NCBI RefSeq assembly: GCF_009176975.1
Contig: NZ_WEZG01000003.1
Coordinates: 62,001 to 126,000 of the forward strand
Direction: 5' to 3'
Length of the DNA stretch: 64,000 nt
From: Aureimonas psammosilenae
GTDB lineage: Bacteria > Pseudomonadota > Alphaproteobacteria > Rhizobiales > Rhizobiaceae
A program made the translations under genes and the position numbers. Each line of letters begins with the position of its first letter. Position 1 is the stretch's first letter. Shown piece after piece: positions 26,399 to 34,204 of the stretch. The notes beneath the pieces were generated by a model. That model saw nothing but the letters and a program-made list of their open reading frames with translations, was not told the origin of the DNA and made no database searches.

Positions 26399-27345
26399 AC
26401 AAGGTTCGGCTTTACCAACTCGCCAAGCGGTTTCGCGCGGGGCCGGTCGACTATAGCTGGGCGCAAGCGACCTTCGCGCTGCTCTGGCTTCTGAAGCTCC
26501 TGCCCGCGCGCCGCAGCCTTGGCGTCGCCGCCTGGCTCGGCCGCACCCTCGGCCCGCTCACCTCCCGCCACCGGCTGGCGAAGGAGAACCTGCGACGCGC
26601 CTACCCCGAGCAGGATGAAGCCTGGATCGAAGACATCGCCCGGCGCAACTGGGCGGAAATGGGCCGGCTTGCGGCGGAATACGTGTTCCTGGACGAGCTG
26701 TTCGACTTCGATCCCGAGCGGCCGAACGAAGGCCTCGTGGAGGTCGACGGCGTCGAGCGCTTCATCGAGCTTCGCGAACGCAAAGGCCCGTTCATCTTCT
26801 TCACCGGCCATCTCGGCGCCTTCGAACTCTTGCCGATCTGCGCGGCGAGCTATGGGCTTGAAATCACCGCCCTTTTCCGCCCGCCGAACAACCGGCACAT
26901 CGCCAAGCGCCTCCTATCGGCACGGCATACGCGTGGCGGCCATCTCGTTCCATCCAAGGCCGGGGCCGCCTGGTCGCTCGCGTCCGCCCTGGATCGCGGG
27001 GGTTCGGTCGGCATGCTGGTTGATCAGAAGTTCCGCAACGGGGCGAAAACGCACTTCTTCAGCCGCGAATGTATCACCAATCCGCTTCTTCCCAAGCTCG
27101 CGCGGCAGTTCGACTGCGAGATCTACCCGGCGCGCTGCATTCGCCTGCCCGGTGGGCGATATCGTCTCGAACTGCAACCGAAACTCGACCTTCCCCGGAA
27201 TGCCGAAGGCGCGATCGACGTCGCCGCGAGTTGCCAGATGCTGAACGATGTCGTCGAAAGCTGGGTGCGGGAGCATCCTGAGCAGTGGATGTGGTTTCAC
27301 GACCGCTGGAAGCTCGGGAAAGTCGCCATGAGAAACCTACGATAG
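26395..27345 (+). CDS. lpxXL: Very-long-chain lipid A acyltransferase LpxXL
   Basis: 316 aa member of the HtrB/LpxL/LpxM acyltransferase family. It transfers the very-long hydroxy acyl chain from AcpXL to lipid A at the inner membrane. The catalytic HX4E motif is TGHLGAFELLP (about 141-151). A hydrophobic N-terminal stretch (ATFALLWLLKLL) anchors it, and HPEQWMWFHDRWK near the end is family-typical. Translation begins at TTG 26395, overlapping the dehydrogenase stop (TTGA). It closes the acpXL cluster, all five genes being on one strand with small or negative gaps. Confidence 0.92.
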   Translation: MNKVRLYQLAKRFRAGPVDYSWAQATFALLWLLKLLPARRSLGVAAWLGRTLGPLTSRHRLAKENLRRAYPEQDEAWIEDIARRNWAEMGRLAAEYVFLDELFDFDPERPNEGLVEVDGVERFIELRERKGPFIFFTGHLGAFELLPICAASYGLEITALFRPPNNRHIAKRLLSARHTRGGHLVPSKAGAAWSLASALDRGGSVGMLVDQKFRNGAKTHFFSRECITNPLLPKLARQFDCEIYPARCIRLPGGRYRLELQPKLDLPRNAEGAIDVAASCQMLNDVVESWVREHPEQWMWFHDRWKLGKVAMRNLR

Positions 27346-27459
27346 CTTCCGAAGGCGCGCTGGCCTCCAGAGGGGCCGGCGTCAACCTTTCCGACAAAAT
27401 ACGACAACCGTTTACTTTTTCCCGGTAGCTTCCGAGCGCGGATGACCTCAGGGACGAAA

Positions 27460-29460
27460 ATGCGGCGTTACGTCGAGAGATATTGGGCGATGCTGGCCGG
27501 GGCGACGGCGTTGACGGCCTGCGTCGTCACGAGCATCGTTCTGATCGGCGGACATGCCGTGGATGGGCTTCTGGAAACCTCCGCGCTGCAAAAGTCCGAC
27601 GGCTTCGAGCGCCTGATCGAGCGCCAGCCGGAAACGCTGACCACCCTCCTCACCGGACTGACGCGCGACCCGGACGAAGAAAGCGAAATCCGCGACCTCG
27701 CTCTCCTGAGCGGCATCCGCACATTCGCGATCTTCGGTTCGGATGGGAAAGAAGCCTACCGCACACGTTCCGATCAGTTCGACTGGCTCTTGCGCGACCG
27801 CGCCGGCGGCATGGACACCAAGTCCGCCCTCGCGCCCAGCGTCTTGGAAAGGCGACCGCCTTTCCGCCTCCTGGATCGTCTGTCGGACGGCAGTTACGTC
27901 GTCACCTCGCCCCTGACGCGGAACGGCAAGGTGATCGCCTATGTGTCGACGACGATGGATCTGACGTCCGAGCGGGCCGGCTTCAGCGGCGCGATCGGCC
28001 AAGCGTGGCTGAAGATCCTCGGCATCGTTCTGGTGCTCGGCGGGGTCCCGGCCCTTTTCTACGTCAAGCGCAAGCACAAGATCGCCGAAGCGGTCGAGCG
28101 CATCGACTTCCTGGCCAACCACGATCCGATGACCCGGCTGTTGAACCGCCGTCGGATGCAGGAACAAACGGACCGAATCATCTCCACCGCTCGCGTCACG
28201 CGAGAGGAAGTCGCCTACTGCGCCATCGACATCGACGGACTCGCCGAGATCAACGATTCGCTGGGACAGGCCCAAGGCGACGAGATGCTGCGCGTCGTCG
28301 CCAACAGGCTGGCCGCGACCATCGACAAGGGTGATCTTCTAGCGCGCATCGCTTCGGACGATTTCGCCCTGCTGCATCGCCGCGCCCATAAGCTCGAAGA
28401 ACTGGAAACCCTAGCGGCACGGCTCCATGCTGCCGTGTCCGAACCGGTGGAATTGAAGGGCCAGATCGTCCGGCCCAAGATCTCCATCGGCGTTTCCAGA
28501 ATGCCGCGCGACGGGCGGACCCAGAACGAACTGATCAAGCACGCCCAACTCGCCCTTTCCCGGCATAAGGCGACCCGGAACGGCGATTTTGCTTCCTTCG
28601 AACCGATCATGGACGAGGAAACGGATCGCCGCCGGCAGATCGAGGGGCTGATCCGCAAGGCGATCGAGTCCGACGGGTTCGAGTTGGCCTACCAGCCTTT
28701 GATCAGCGGCGACGGACGCTCCATCCGAGGGTTCGAAGCGCTGCTGCGGATGCGCGACGAGAAGGACGGCTATATCTCCCCGGCCGAATTCGTGCCGATT
28801 GCGGAAGCCCGCGGCTACATCAAGGAGATCGGCTCCTGGGTGATCCGCGAAGCGACCCGGCAGGCGGCGCTTTGGCCGGACCACATCACGGTGTCGATCA
28901 ATCTTTCGGCGGTGCAGTTCCGCGAGGGCGACCTCGCCCGGATCGTCGGCGAAGCGCTGCAACAGGCCCGCATCCCCGGTCACCGGATCGAGGTGGAGGT
29001 CGTGGAATCGCTGATCCTCGACCGGACCGACAGTGTCATGTGGCAGCTTCGGGAGTTGAAGCAACTCGGCGTCACCATCGCCATGGACGATTTCGGCACC
29101 GGCTATTCCTCGCTCGGCTATCTCTGGAAGTTCCCCTTCGACAAACTGAAGATCGACCGCTCCTTCATGGTGGCGTTGGACGAGGGTCAGGCCAATGTCG
29201 GCGAGATCCTGGAAACGATCATCACCATGGCGCATCGCATGCGCATGAAAGTCACGACCGAAGGTGTCGAGACGCGGGCGCAGGCCGACCTTATGCGCTC
29301 GCTCGGCTGCGATCTTCTTCAGGGATTCTATTTCGGCAAACCCATGCCGGCGGAGGACGCTGCGGCCGAAATCCTCGGACGTTTCGCCGAGCGCGTCGAG
29401 AATCTGGTCGGCCCAGAAGAACAGCCCGTTCCCGCAGGTTCGATCGCCAAGCTCGTTTAA
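27460..29460 (+). CDS. GGDEF-EAL protein, probable c-di-GMP phosphodiesterase
   Basis: 666 aa. One transmembrane helix near residues 10-30, a periplasmic sensor region (about 31-180, with FAIFGSDGKEAYRTRSDQ), a second helix (about 183-203), then GGDEF and EAL domains. The GGDEF active site is degenerate (ARIASDDFALL, about 293-303), so no cyclase activity is expected, though GTP binding may remain. The EAL domain is complete: FEALLRM, NLSAVQF, VEVVES, DDFGTGYSS, KIDRSF, EGVET and QGFYFGKP. It should hydrolyse c-di-GMP. ATG 27460 follows AGGGA by five bases; ATG 27442 is an alternative. The preceding 105 bases hold no gene. Confidence 0.9.
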   Translation: MRRYVERYWAMLAGATALTACVVTSIVLIGGHAVDGLLETSALQKSDGFERLIERQPETLTTLLTGLTRDPDEESEIRDLALLSGIRTFAIFGSDGKEAYRTRSDQFDWLLRDRAGGMDTKSALAPSVLERRPPFRLLDRLSDGSYVVTSPLTRNGKVIAYVSTTMDLTSERAGFSGAIGQAWLKILGIVLVLGGVPALFYVKRKHKIAEAVERIDFLANHDPMTRLLNRRRMQEQTDRIISTARVTREEVAYCAIDIDGLAEINDSLGQAQGDEMLRVVANRLAATIDKGDLLARIASDDFALLHRRAHKLEELETLAARLHAAVSEPVELKGQIVRPKISIGVSRMPRDGRTQNELIKHAQLALSRHKATRNGDFASFEPIMDEETDRRRQIEGLIRKAIESDGFELAYQPLISGDGRSIRGFEALLRMRDEKDGYISPAEFVPIAEARGYIKEIGSWVIREATRQAALWPDHITVSINLSAVQFREGDLARIVGEALQQARIPGHRIEVEVVESLILDRTDSVMWQLRELKQLGVTIAMDDFGTGYSSLGYLWKFPFDKLKIDRSFMVALDEGQANVGEILETIITMAHRMRMKVTTEGVETRAQADLMRSLGCDLLQGFYFGKPMPAEDAAAEILGRFAERVENLVGPEEQPVPAGSIAKLV

Positions 29461-29534
29461 GGAACAGCGCCGCCCTGTTGCTTCGATTGGAGCCGGGCGA
29501 AGGCACGGGAACGTTTCGTTTCCGCAGGGTGCCG

Positions 29535-29561
29535 CCCTCGCGAGGGCACGAAAAGTGCCCT
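29535..29561. terminator. Stem-loop downstream of the GGDEF-EAL gene
   Basis: AGGGCAC (29543-29549) pairs with GTGCCCT (29555-29561) around GAAAA. The overlapping CCCTCGCGAGGG (29535-29546) is a perfect palindrome giving an alternative hairpin. It lies 75 bases after the stop codon; a short T-run follows at 29565. Confidence 0.45.
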
Positions 29562-29608
29562 ACCTTTAAGAATAACCTACCCGTTACGAAGTGAACTTTC
29601 GAAGCAAG

Positions 29609-29648
29609 GAAGCCGCGTGGCTCCGAAATCGGAGCAACACGCGGCTTC
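29609..29648. repeat. Long perfect hairpin
   Basis: GAAGCCGCGTG (29609-29619) pairs with CACGCGGCTTC (29638-29648), and inside it GCTCCG pairs with CGGAGC around AAAT. The total is 17 bp of stem with two unpaired bases, very stable in either strand. There is no adjacent T-run, so simple termination is not certain. Confidence 0.6.
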
Positions 29649-29764
29649 ACGCATCAAGACTTTCGTTACCGGACAATCAATCGGTACGCAGAACCTATTC
29701 CGAAAGGGTGCGCCGGTCGTCTGACGATGTAGTTATGGCACGCCGACATTTACTTCACGGCTAA

Positions 29765-29796
29765 TTCGGGCGGTTGAATCTTCTTAATCGCCCGAA
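29765..29796. repeat. Hairpin with 16-base loop
   Basis: TTCGGGCG (29765-29772) pairs with CGCCCGAA (29789-29796), followed by AAAGG. With the hairpin at 29609-29648 it brackets a 116-base AT-richer segment. Confidence 0.45.
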
Positions 29797-30181
29797 AAGG
29801 TCAGTGATCGTATGGGGAAACCTTGCTACGGTTCAGAAGGATTTAAGACGGCCTGCCGGCTCTCGTCTTGGTCAAGCGTCCGGCGCGCTGCGCAGGCGGA
29901 AGCTGGGAGGCGGCGGGATAAGATGCCTTGTCGATCATGGCGGAGATATGCATGCGATCCATTCCGTTTCGAGACAGCATCTCGATCAGGGCATCCACTG
30001 GATCGCCACCTCCGGCAACATTTCTAGTCCCTTGTTTGTCATAACTATTTGCCACGTGCCGGCCCCGCATGATTTGCGCTCAGTGTGCAGGTGGCGTGGC
30101 TAAACAAGCGTTAACGGCGGGCCTTTCGGACCCGCCGTTCCAGCGTCGCGAAAGGAGGCATCGCCCCCCGAAATATCAGGA

Positions 30182-30331
30182 TCAGCGACGCGCGACGTCG
30201 GCGACAGCGCCCTTGGTGCCGGTGACGGTGTTTCCGACATCGCGTCCCGCGCCCCGGATGGTGTTGGCGCAAGCCGACAAGGAAACGGCAGCGACCAGAG
30301 CGATGGAAACGGCGGCGATGCGCTTATTCAT
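30182..30331 (-). CDS. Entericidin A/B family small lipoprotein
   Basis: 49 aa. It starts MNKRIAAVSIALVAAVSLSA and has a lipobox LSAC with the lipidated Cys at position 21. The short remainder (NTIRGAGRDVGNTV) carries the entericidin signature of Gly-rich turns between small polar residues. Such lipoproteins are abundant envelope components in Hyphomicrobiales; in E. coli the related EcnAB pair acts as toxin and antidote, but a single copy here gives no reason to assume that. Divergent from the GlxA-type regulator, with 279 bases between. Confidence 0.88.
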   Translation of the reverse strand: MNKRIAAVSIALVAAVSLSACANTIRGAGRDVGNTVTGTKGAVADVARR

Positions 30332-30610
30332 GGTTGGAACTCCACAACCGGTTGTGGCGAAAGAACGTCGAAACTGCGTCAACGTTCCACACCTCTCGCA
30401 CGAAATTCTTGGACACCGCGAAAATAGTCGAACCCTGCGGAGCGGAGTTTCTGCGCGATGGGAAGACCTCGGCTGAAGGATCGATACGGCTGCCCGCTCC
30501 TTCCGCCGCGTTCGCGCTATCAACCGACGCCATCGCGGTTCGTGCGCCGACAGGAAGTCGCAGCCGCTTGTTGAATCGTTCCGAATCCGCTTCATAAACG
30601 CTTGAAAGAA

Positions 30611-31696
30611 ATGATTGCGCGGCTCATCCTCGGCATGGTCGGGAAACTGGAAATGGCGGAAGCGATGCTGCATGATCCTTCACGCCCCAGCGGAGGGCCG
30701 TTTCGCGAATTGAAGCGGACGATCGCCTTTCTTCTCACCCCCAACTTTTCCATGATCGCCTTCGCGACGGCGATCGAGCCGCTGCGCATCGCCAACCGAA
30801 TGCTCGGCTTCGAAGCCTATCGCTGGCGACTGGTTTCACCGAGCGGGGCGCCGGTGAAGGCATCCAACGGATGCGAGATCGGCGTCGGGAGTTCGGTGGA
30901 AGGCGAGCGCCGCGCCCTTGCCGGCGACAAACGGCCGTCCATGGTATTCGTGTGTTCGGGCGTCTTCGTCGAAGAGTTTTCGGACAAGCACAGCTTCTCC
31001 TATCTGCGCGAGGCGCATCAGCGCGGCATCAGCGTGGGCGGCCTTTGCACGGGCGCGTGGATACTCGCGCGGGCCGGCCTCCTGGCGGATCGTCGCTGCG
31101 CGATCCATTGGGAGAATCTGCCGGGCTTTTCGGAGGCCTTCCCGCGCGCCGACGTGCGCGCCGACCTCTACGAGATCGACCACAACCTCTTCACCTGCGC
31201 CGGGGGAACGGCGTCCCTCGACATGATGCTGGCGCTGATCGGCGACGATTTCGGCGAGGACATCGTCAACCGGGTTTGCGAGCAGGCGCTGATGGATCGG
31301 GTCCGCTCGTCCAGCGACCGTCAAAGGCTACCGCTTCGCGCGCGGCTCGGCGTCCAGCACGCAAAGGTGCTCGCCATCATCGAGATCATGGAGGCCAACC
31401 TTCACGAGCCTTTGTCGCTCGTGGACATCTCCAAGAGCGTGTCGCTGTCGCGCCGGCAGGTGGAGCGCCTGTTCGACAAGGAGATGGGTCGCTCGCCGGC
31501 CCGATACTACCTGGAAATCCGGTTGGACAGGGCGCGGCAGCTTCTTCTGCAATCCGCCCTGCCGATCGTCGAGATCGCCGTTGCGGCCGGCTTCGTGTCC
31601 GCGTCGCATTTCTCCAAATGCTATCGCGAACTCTACGGCCGCTCGCCGCAGCAGGAGCGCGCTTTGCGCGTCGCGGCCACCGCCAACGCCGCCTAG
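30611..31696 (+). CDS. GlxA-family (DJ-1/PfpI plus AraC) transcriptional regulator
   Basis: 361 aa. N-terminal DJ-1/PfpI-like sensor domain (about 38-210, with FLLTPNFSMIAFATAIEPLR and the elbow segment GGLCTGAWILARAGLLA), then a two-HTH AraC domain (about 240-345, with VSLSRRQVERLFDKEMG and VAAGFVSASHFSKCYRELYG). The group includes the glycine betaine/carnitine regulators GbdR and CdhR. The dimethylglycine/sarcosine dehydrogenase gene 2.5 kb away makes a methylamine-type effector plausible, as inference only. ATG 30611 is used; in-frame TTG 30602 and later ATGs are possible because the first 35 residues are not conserved. Confidence 0.88.
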   Translation: MIARLILGMVGKLEMAEAMLHDPSRPSGGPFRELKRTIAFLLTPNFSMIAFATAIEPLRIANRMLGFEAYRWRLVSPSGAPVKASNGCEIGVGSSVEGERRALAGDKRPSMVFVCSGVFVEEFSDKHSFSYLREAHQRGISVGGLCTGAWILARAGLLADRRCAIHWENLPGFSEAFPRADVRADLYEIDHNLFTCAGGTASLDMMLALIGDDFGEDIVNRVCEQALMDRVRSSSDRQRLPLRARLGVQHAKVLAIIEIMEANLHEPLSLVDISKSVSLSRRQVERLFDKEMGRSPARYYLEIRLDRARQLLLQSALPIVEIAVAAGFVSASHFSKCYRELYGRSPQQERALRVAATANAA

Positions 31697-31705
31697 CCGC
31701 CCTTC

Positions 31706-33145
31706 TCAGGCCACCGGCGGCACCGGAAGGAACCGCTCGATCGTCTGGCAGATGACCCAGTCCGGCTTCACCCGGTCGACATAGTCGAAGTCGATTTCCG
31801 GGCTCCACAGGAAGTGGAACTCGCGGAACCAGCGAGCCGCCCACCAGGAAAGGCCGATTGCGGTCGTTCCGCGCTCAAAGAAGGAATTGGCGAAGGCGAC
31901 GACGCGCAGCGGCAGCTTGGCCGAGTCGTTGCGCCAGATGAAGCGCGATCCGAGATGCGCGTTGTTCGGCGGCCGGTAGCCCTCGACCTCCACCAAACCC
32001 GCTTCCAAGTCGGCGAAGTGCCGGGGCTTCGGCAGGGCCACGAACTCCCACATGGACGCGCCCGGATACGCGCCGCCGAGGTCGCCGACGCGCAGCATCC
32101 TGCTCGACAGGTCGATCTCGATGCTTTCCGGATGACCGAGCTTGCCGAGGATCATCTCGAAGACGGCCTTCGTGCCCGAAACGGACATATGCGTGTCGAC
32201 CTTCATGAAGAAGCCGGTTCGCTCCGGCCCGTCCCGCAGGCCCCTGCGACAGTCGAGATAATGTTTGGCAAGTTCCGGGCTCTCCCCGATCCGCGCCTCG
32301 ACGTCGGCCAGGATCGTCGTCGGGTGGCGAAGCGGCACCGGATAAAGCTCCGGCAGAACGGAGGATTTTTCCGGCACGATGATCTGCAGATAGCCGATGT
32401 CGCGCGTGGCCAGCGCTCCGCGTCTCGCTTCGAAAGATGCGACCCAGGCGGCCGCCTTTTCCCCGACGATCGGGTCCGCCGGGTCCTGTTCGTATTGCGA
32501 CTTCAGATCGTTCGAGCCTCGATAAACGAAGAGATACCCGTCGCGCCCGACGATGGAAATCTCGTTCGCCGAACGAAGGCCCGGACGAACGCCCACCATG
32601 GAAATCTCGTTCACCGGCGCGGTCGGCACCATCAGTTCGTCGCTCGGCGTCGAGATATAGGGCAGCACATCGGCGATGCGGCGGCGAAGCCCGTCGCCCG
32701 CTTCGTTCATGCATTGCCGTATCCGGCGGATGATCTCCTCGTCGGCCGGGGCGGCCGGTGCCGCCGGCACGGGTGCGGGTTTCGGCAGGCGGTCGAGAAG
32801 GCCGGAATAGAAGACGAGCTCGTTGCTTGCCGTTTCGTCTTCGAAGGCTTCGACGCGAACGAGGCCTGCGAGGATCGCTGCCGCTTCGATAGGCCGCGAC
32901 AAACGAAGCGAGAAGCCATGGGGGCCGCCGAGGTCCTTGCGGAACTGATCCGCCGAGGCGATGCCGAGCACTTCGTTGCCCGACAAAACGCGGATGCGCA
33001 GCGCTCCACCGCCCTCGCCCGAGGCGTGCACGGCTTCGGACGTCGAGCCTCCCACTGCGCGAGCCCAACCCGAAAGCTGATCGGCCGGGCCGAAGCCGTC
33101 CACGACCCCTTCGAAGCGCGGCTTTCCGGCTGCATTCTCGGACAT
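31706..33145 (-). CDS. AlgX/AlgJ-like SGNH-fold protein with N-terminal beta domain
   Basis: 479 aa. Residues about 10-110 resemble the beta-sandwich attached to many alphaproteobacterial glycosyltransferases (GWARAVGG, IRVLSGNEVLGIASADQFRK, GFSLRL). From about 190 onward it resembles the alginate O-acetylation proteins AlgJ/AlgX: GRDGYLFVYRGSNDL, the Asp-x-His pair in FMKVDTHMSVSG (about 315) and a probable nucleophile Ser in VVAFANSFFERG (about 420). Unlike AlgX it has no signal peptide or membrane anchor that I can see, so acetylation of an exported polysaccharide is uncertain. No MBOAT acyltransferase partner is encoded nearby. ATG 33145 is chosen over GTG 33169. It converges with the GlxA-type regulator. 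Confidence 0.68.
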   Translation of the reverse strand: MSENAAGKPRFEGVVDGFGPADQLSGWARAVGGSTSEAVHASGEGGGALRIRVLSGNEVLGIASADQFRKDLGGPHGFSLRLSRPIEAAAILAGLVRVEAFEDETASNELVFYSGLLDRLPKPAPVPAAPAAPADEEIIRRIRQCMNEAGDGLRRRIADVLPYISTPSDELMVPTAPVNEISMVGVRPGLRSANEISIVGRDGYLFVYRGSNDLKSQYEQDPADPIVGEKAAAWVASFEARRGALATRDIGYLQIIVPEKSSVLPELYPVPLRHPTTILADVEARIGESPELAKHYLDCRRGLRDGPERTGFFMKVDTHMSVSGTKAVFEMILGKLGHPESIEIDLSSRMLRVGDLGGAYPGASMWEFVALPKPRHFADLEAGLVEVEGYRPPNNAHLGSRFIWRNDSAKLPLRVVAFANSFFERGTTAIGLSWWAARWFREFHFLWSPEIDFDYVDRVKPDWVICQTIERFLPVPPVA

Positions 33146-33244
33146 ACGCTTCACCAACGCACCGGCCACATCTTGTTCGCCGGCATTATCGTTGCGGAAG
33201 CTCGCGCGAAACGGATGTGATCGGCTGCCGCCGGCTGACGAAGA

Positions 33245-34111
33245 CTACTTGTTCCAGAAGTTCTCGCGCTGCTGCCACTGCTTCTCGCCCGCGAGGCAAT
33301 CGGAAGTGGCTTCCTCGGCCACCTTCACGATCGGGAGAGCGCGATCCTTTGGATTCGGCCAGATGCCGGCGAGTTCCAGAACCAGCTTGCGGCGAATGGC
33401 CTGCGGGAACTGCTGCCAGTCGTTGACAGGCACCATGAAGGCGCCCGGCCCCCCGATCACGCAGTCCGCATAATAGCGGTCGAGATTCGGGATCGCACCC
33501 CAACTGGAATAACCGCCGTCATCGTCGGTGGTCATCAAAGGCAGGCCGTTGATGGTGATCCCTTCAGCCAGCGCCGCTTCGCGCGATTGGAGAACCGGAC
33601 GCCCTTCGTTGTTCGGGCCGTCGCCGGAAATGTCGATCACCTTGCGCATGCCGGCAAAGCCGTTCTCCGCGAACATCGGTGCCACGAAGTCGATGACGCC
33701 GGAAATCGAGGTCCGTCTTTCGCGGTCCGGTTCTTCGGCCGTCAGCCGATAAGCGAAGGCATCGGCGCTTTCCTTGGAATCGATCAGCGTCCAGGGCACC
33801 ACCACGGACTGGGTGAAGCGGCCCGCCCACTCGATGAAGGTGACGGCGACGCGGCCATGCACGCCCTTCATGATCGCTTGCTGGACTTCGGGATCGCGAA
33901 AGGCGGCGACGTAGCCGTTGCGCTGAATCTCCTGTTCGCCGCGATCCATCGACCAGGACACGTCGACGGCCAGAACCAGTTCGACATCCACGGGCTCGCC
34001 CGCTTCCGCAACGCTCCGCGGCGCACCGAGTCCGCGAGGAGCGCTATCGGCCGCCCACACATCGGCGGGGACGGCGGCAAGAAGAAAAGCGGCGACGTAT
34101 GCCCGTTTCAT
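33245..34111 (-). CDS. DUF1194 periplasmic protein with von Willebrand factor A-like domain
   Basis: 288 aa. A signal peptide covers residues 1-20 (MKRAYVAAFLLAAVPADVWA). The DUF1194 domain is a vWA fold with the metal-site motif DVSWSMD (about 50-56), a Thr/Ser region RRTSISGVIDF and ISGDGPNNEG as the third metal-site loop. Such domains bind protein partners through a divalent metal. The specific partner is unknown. It lies 93 bases after the dimethylglycine dehydrogenase stop and 99 bases before the AlgX-like gene, so it may be independently transcribed. Length is typical of the family. Confidence 0.88.
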   Translation of the reverse strand: MKRAYVAAFLLAAVPADVWAADSAPRGLGAPRSVAEAGEPVDVELVLAVDVSWSMDRGEQEIQRNGYVAAFRDPEVQQAIMKGVHGRVAVTFIEWAGRFTQSVVVPWTLIDSKESADAFAYRLTAEEPDRERRTSISGVIDFVAPMFAENGFAGMRKVIDISGDGPNNEGRPVLQSREAALAEGITINGLPLMTTDDDGGYSSWGAIPNLDRYYADCVIGGPGAFMVPVNDWQQFPQAIRRKLVLELAGIWPNPKDRALPIVKVAEEATSDCLAGEKQWQQRENFWNK

Positions 34112-34204
34112 AGGCCCGACCCCTTCCGATCAGCGGAAAGGGTCGCGCGCGGAAGGGGCGGCGCAAAGTCACATTGCCGTTACAAAATCGCCGGTCGCCA
34201 CCGC

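Larger units (their letters stand above)
29461..30181. other. 721-base interval without a convincing gene, rich in hairpins
   Basis: No frame here looks like a conserved protein. Base composition is lower in GC than the neighbours. It contains three separate stem-loops (listed individually). On the minus strand a 51-codon frame starts at a GTG near 29995, behind a GGAGGT at suitable spacing (begins MDALIEMLSRNGMDRM) and ends at about 29843. It is the only small frame with both a ribosome site and acceptable codon use, but I cannot relate it to a family. A non-coding RNA in the 29.6-29.8 kb part is possible. Confidence 0.4.

Noticed and set aside
30182-30331. Entericidin toxin-antidote pair
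   Set aside because: Only one small lipoprotein gene is present; no second partner or tandem copy is visible.
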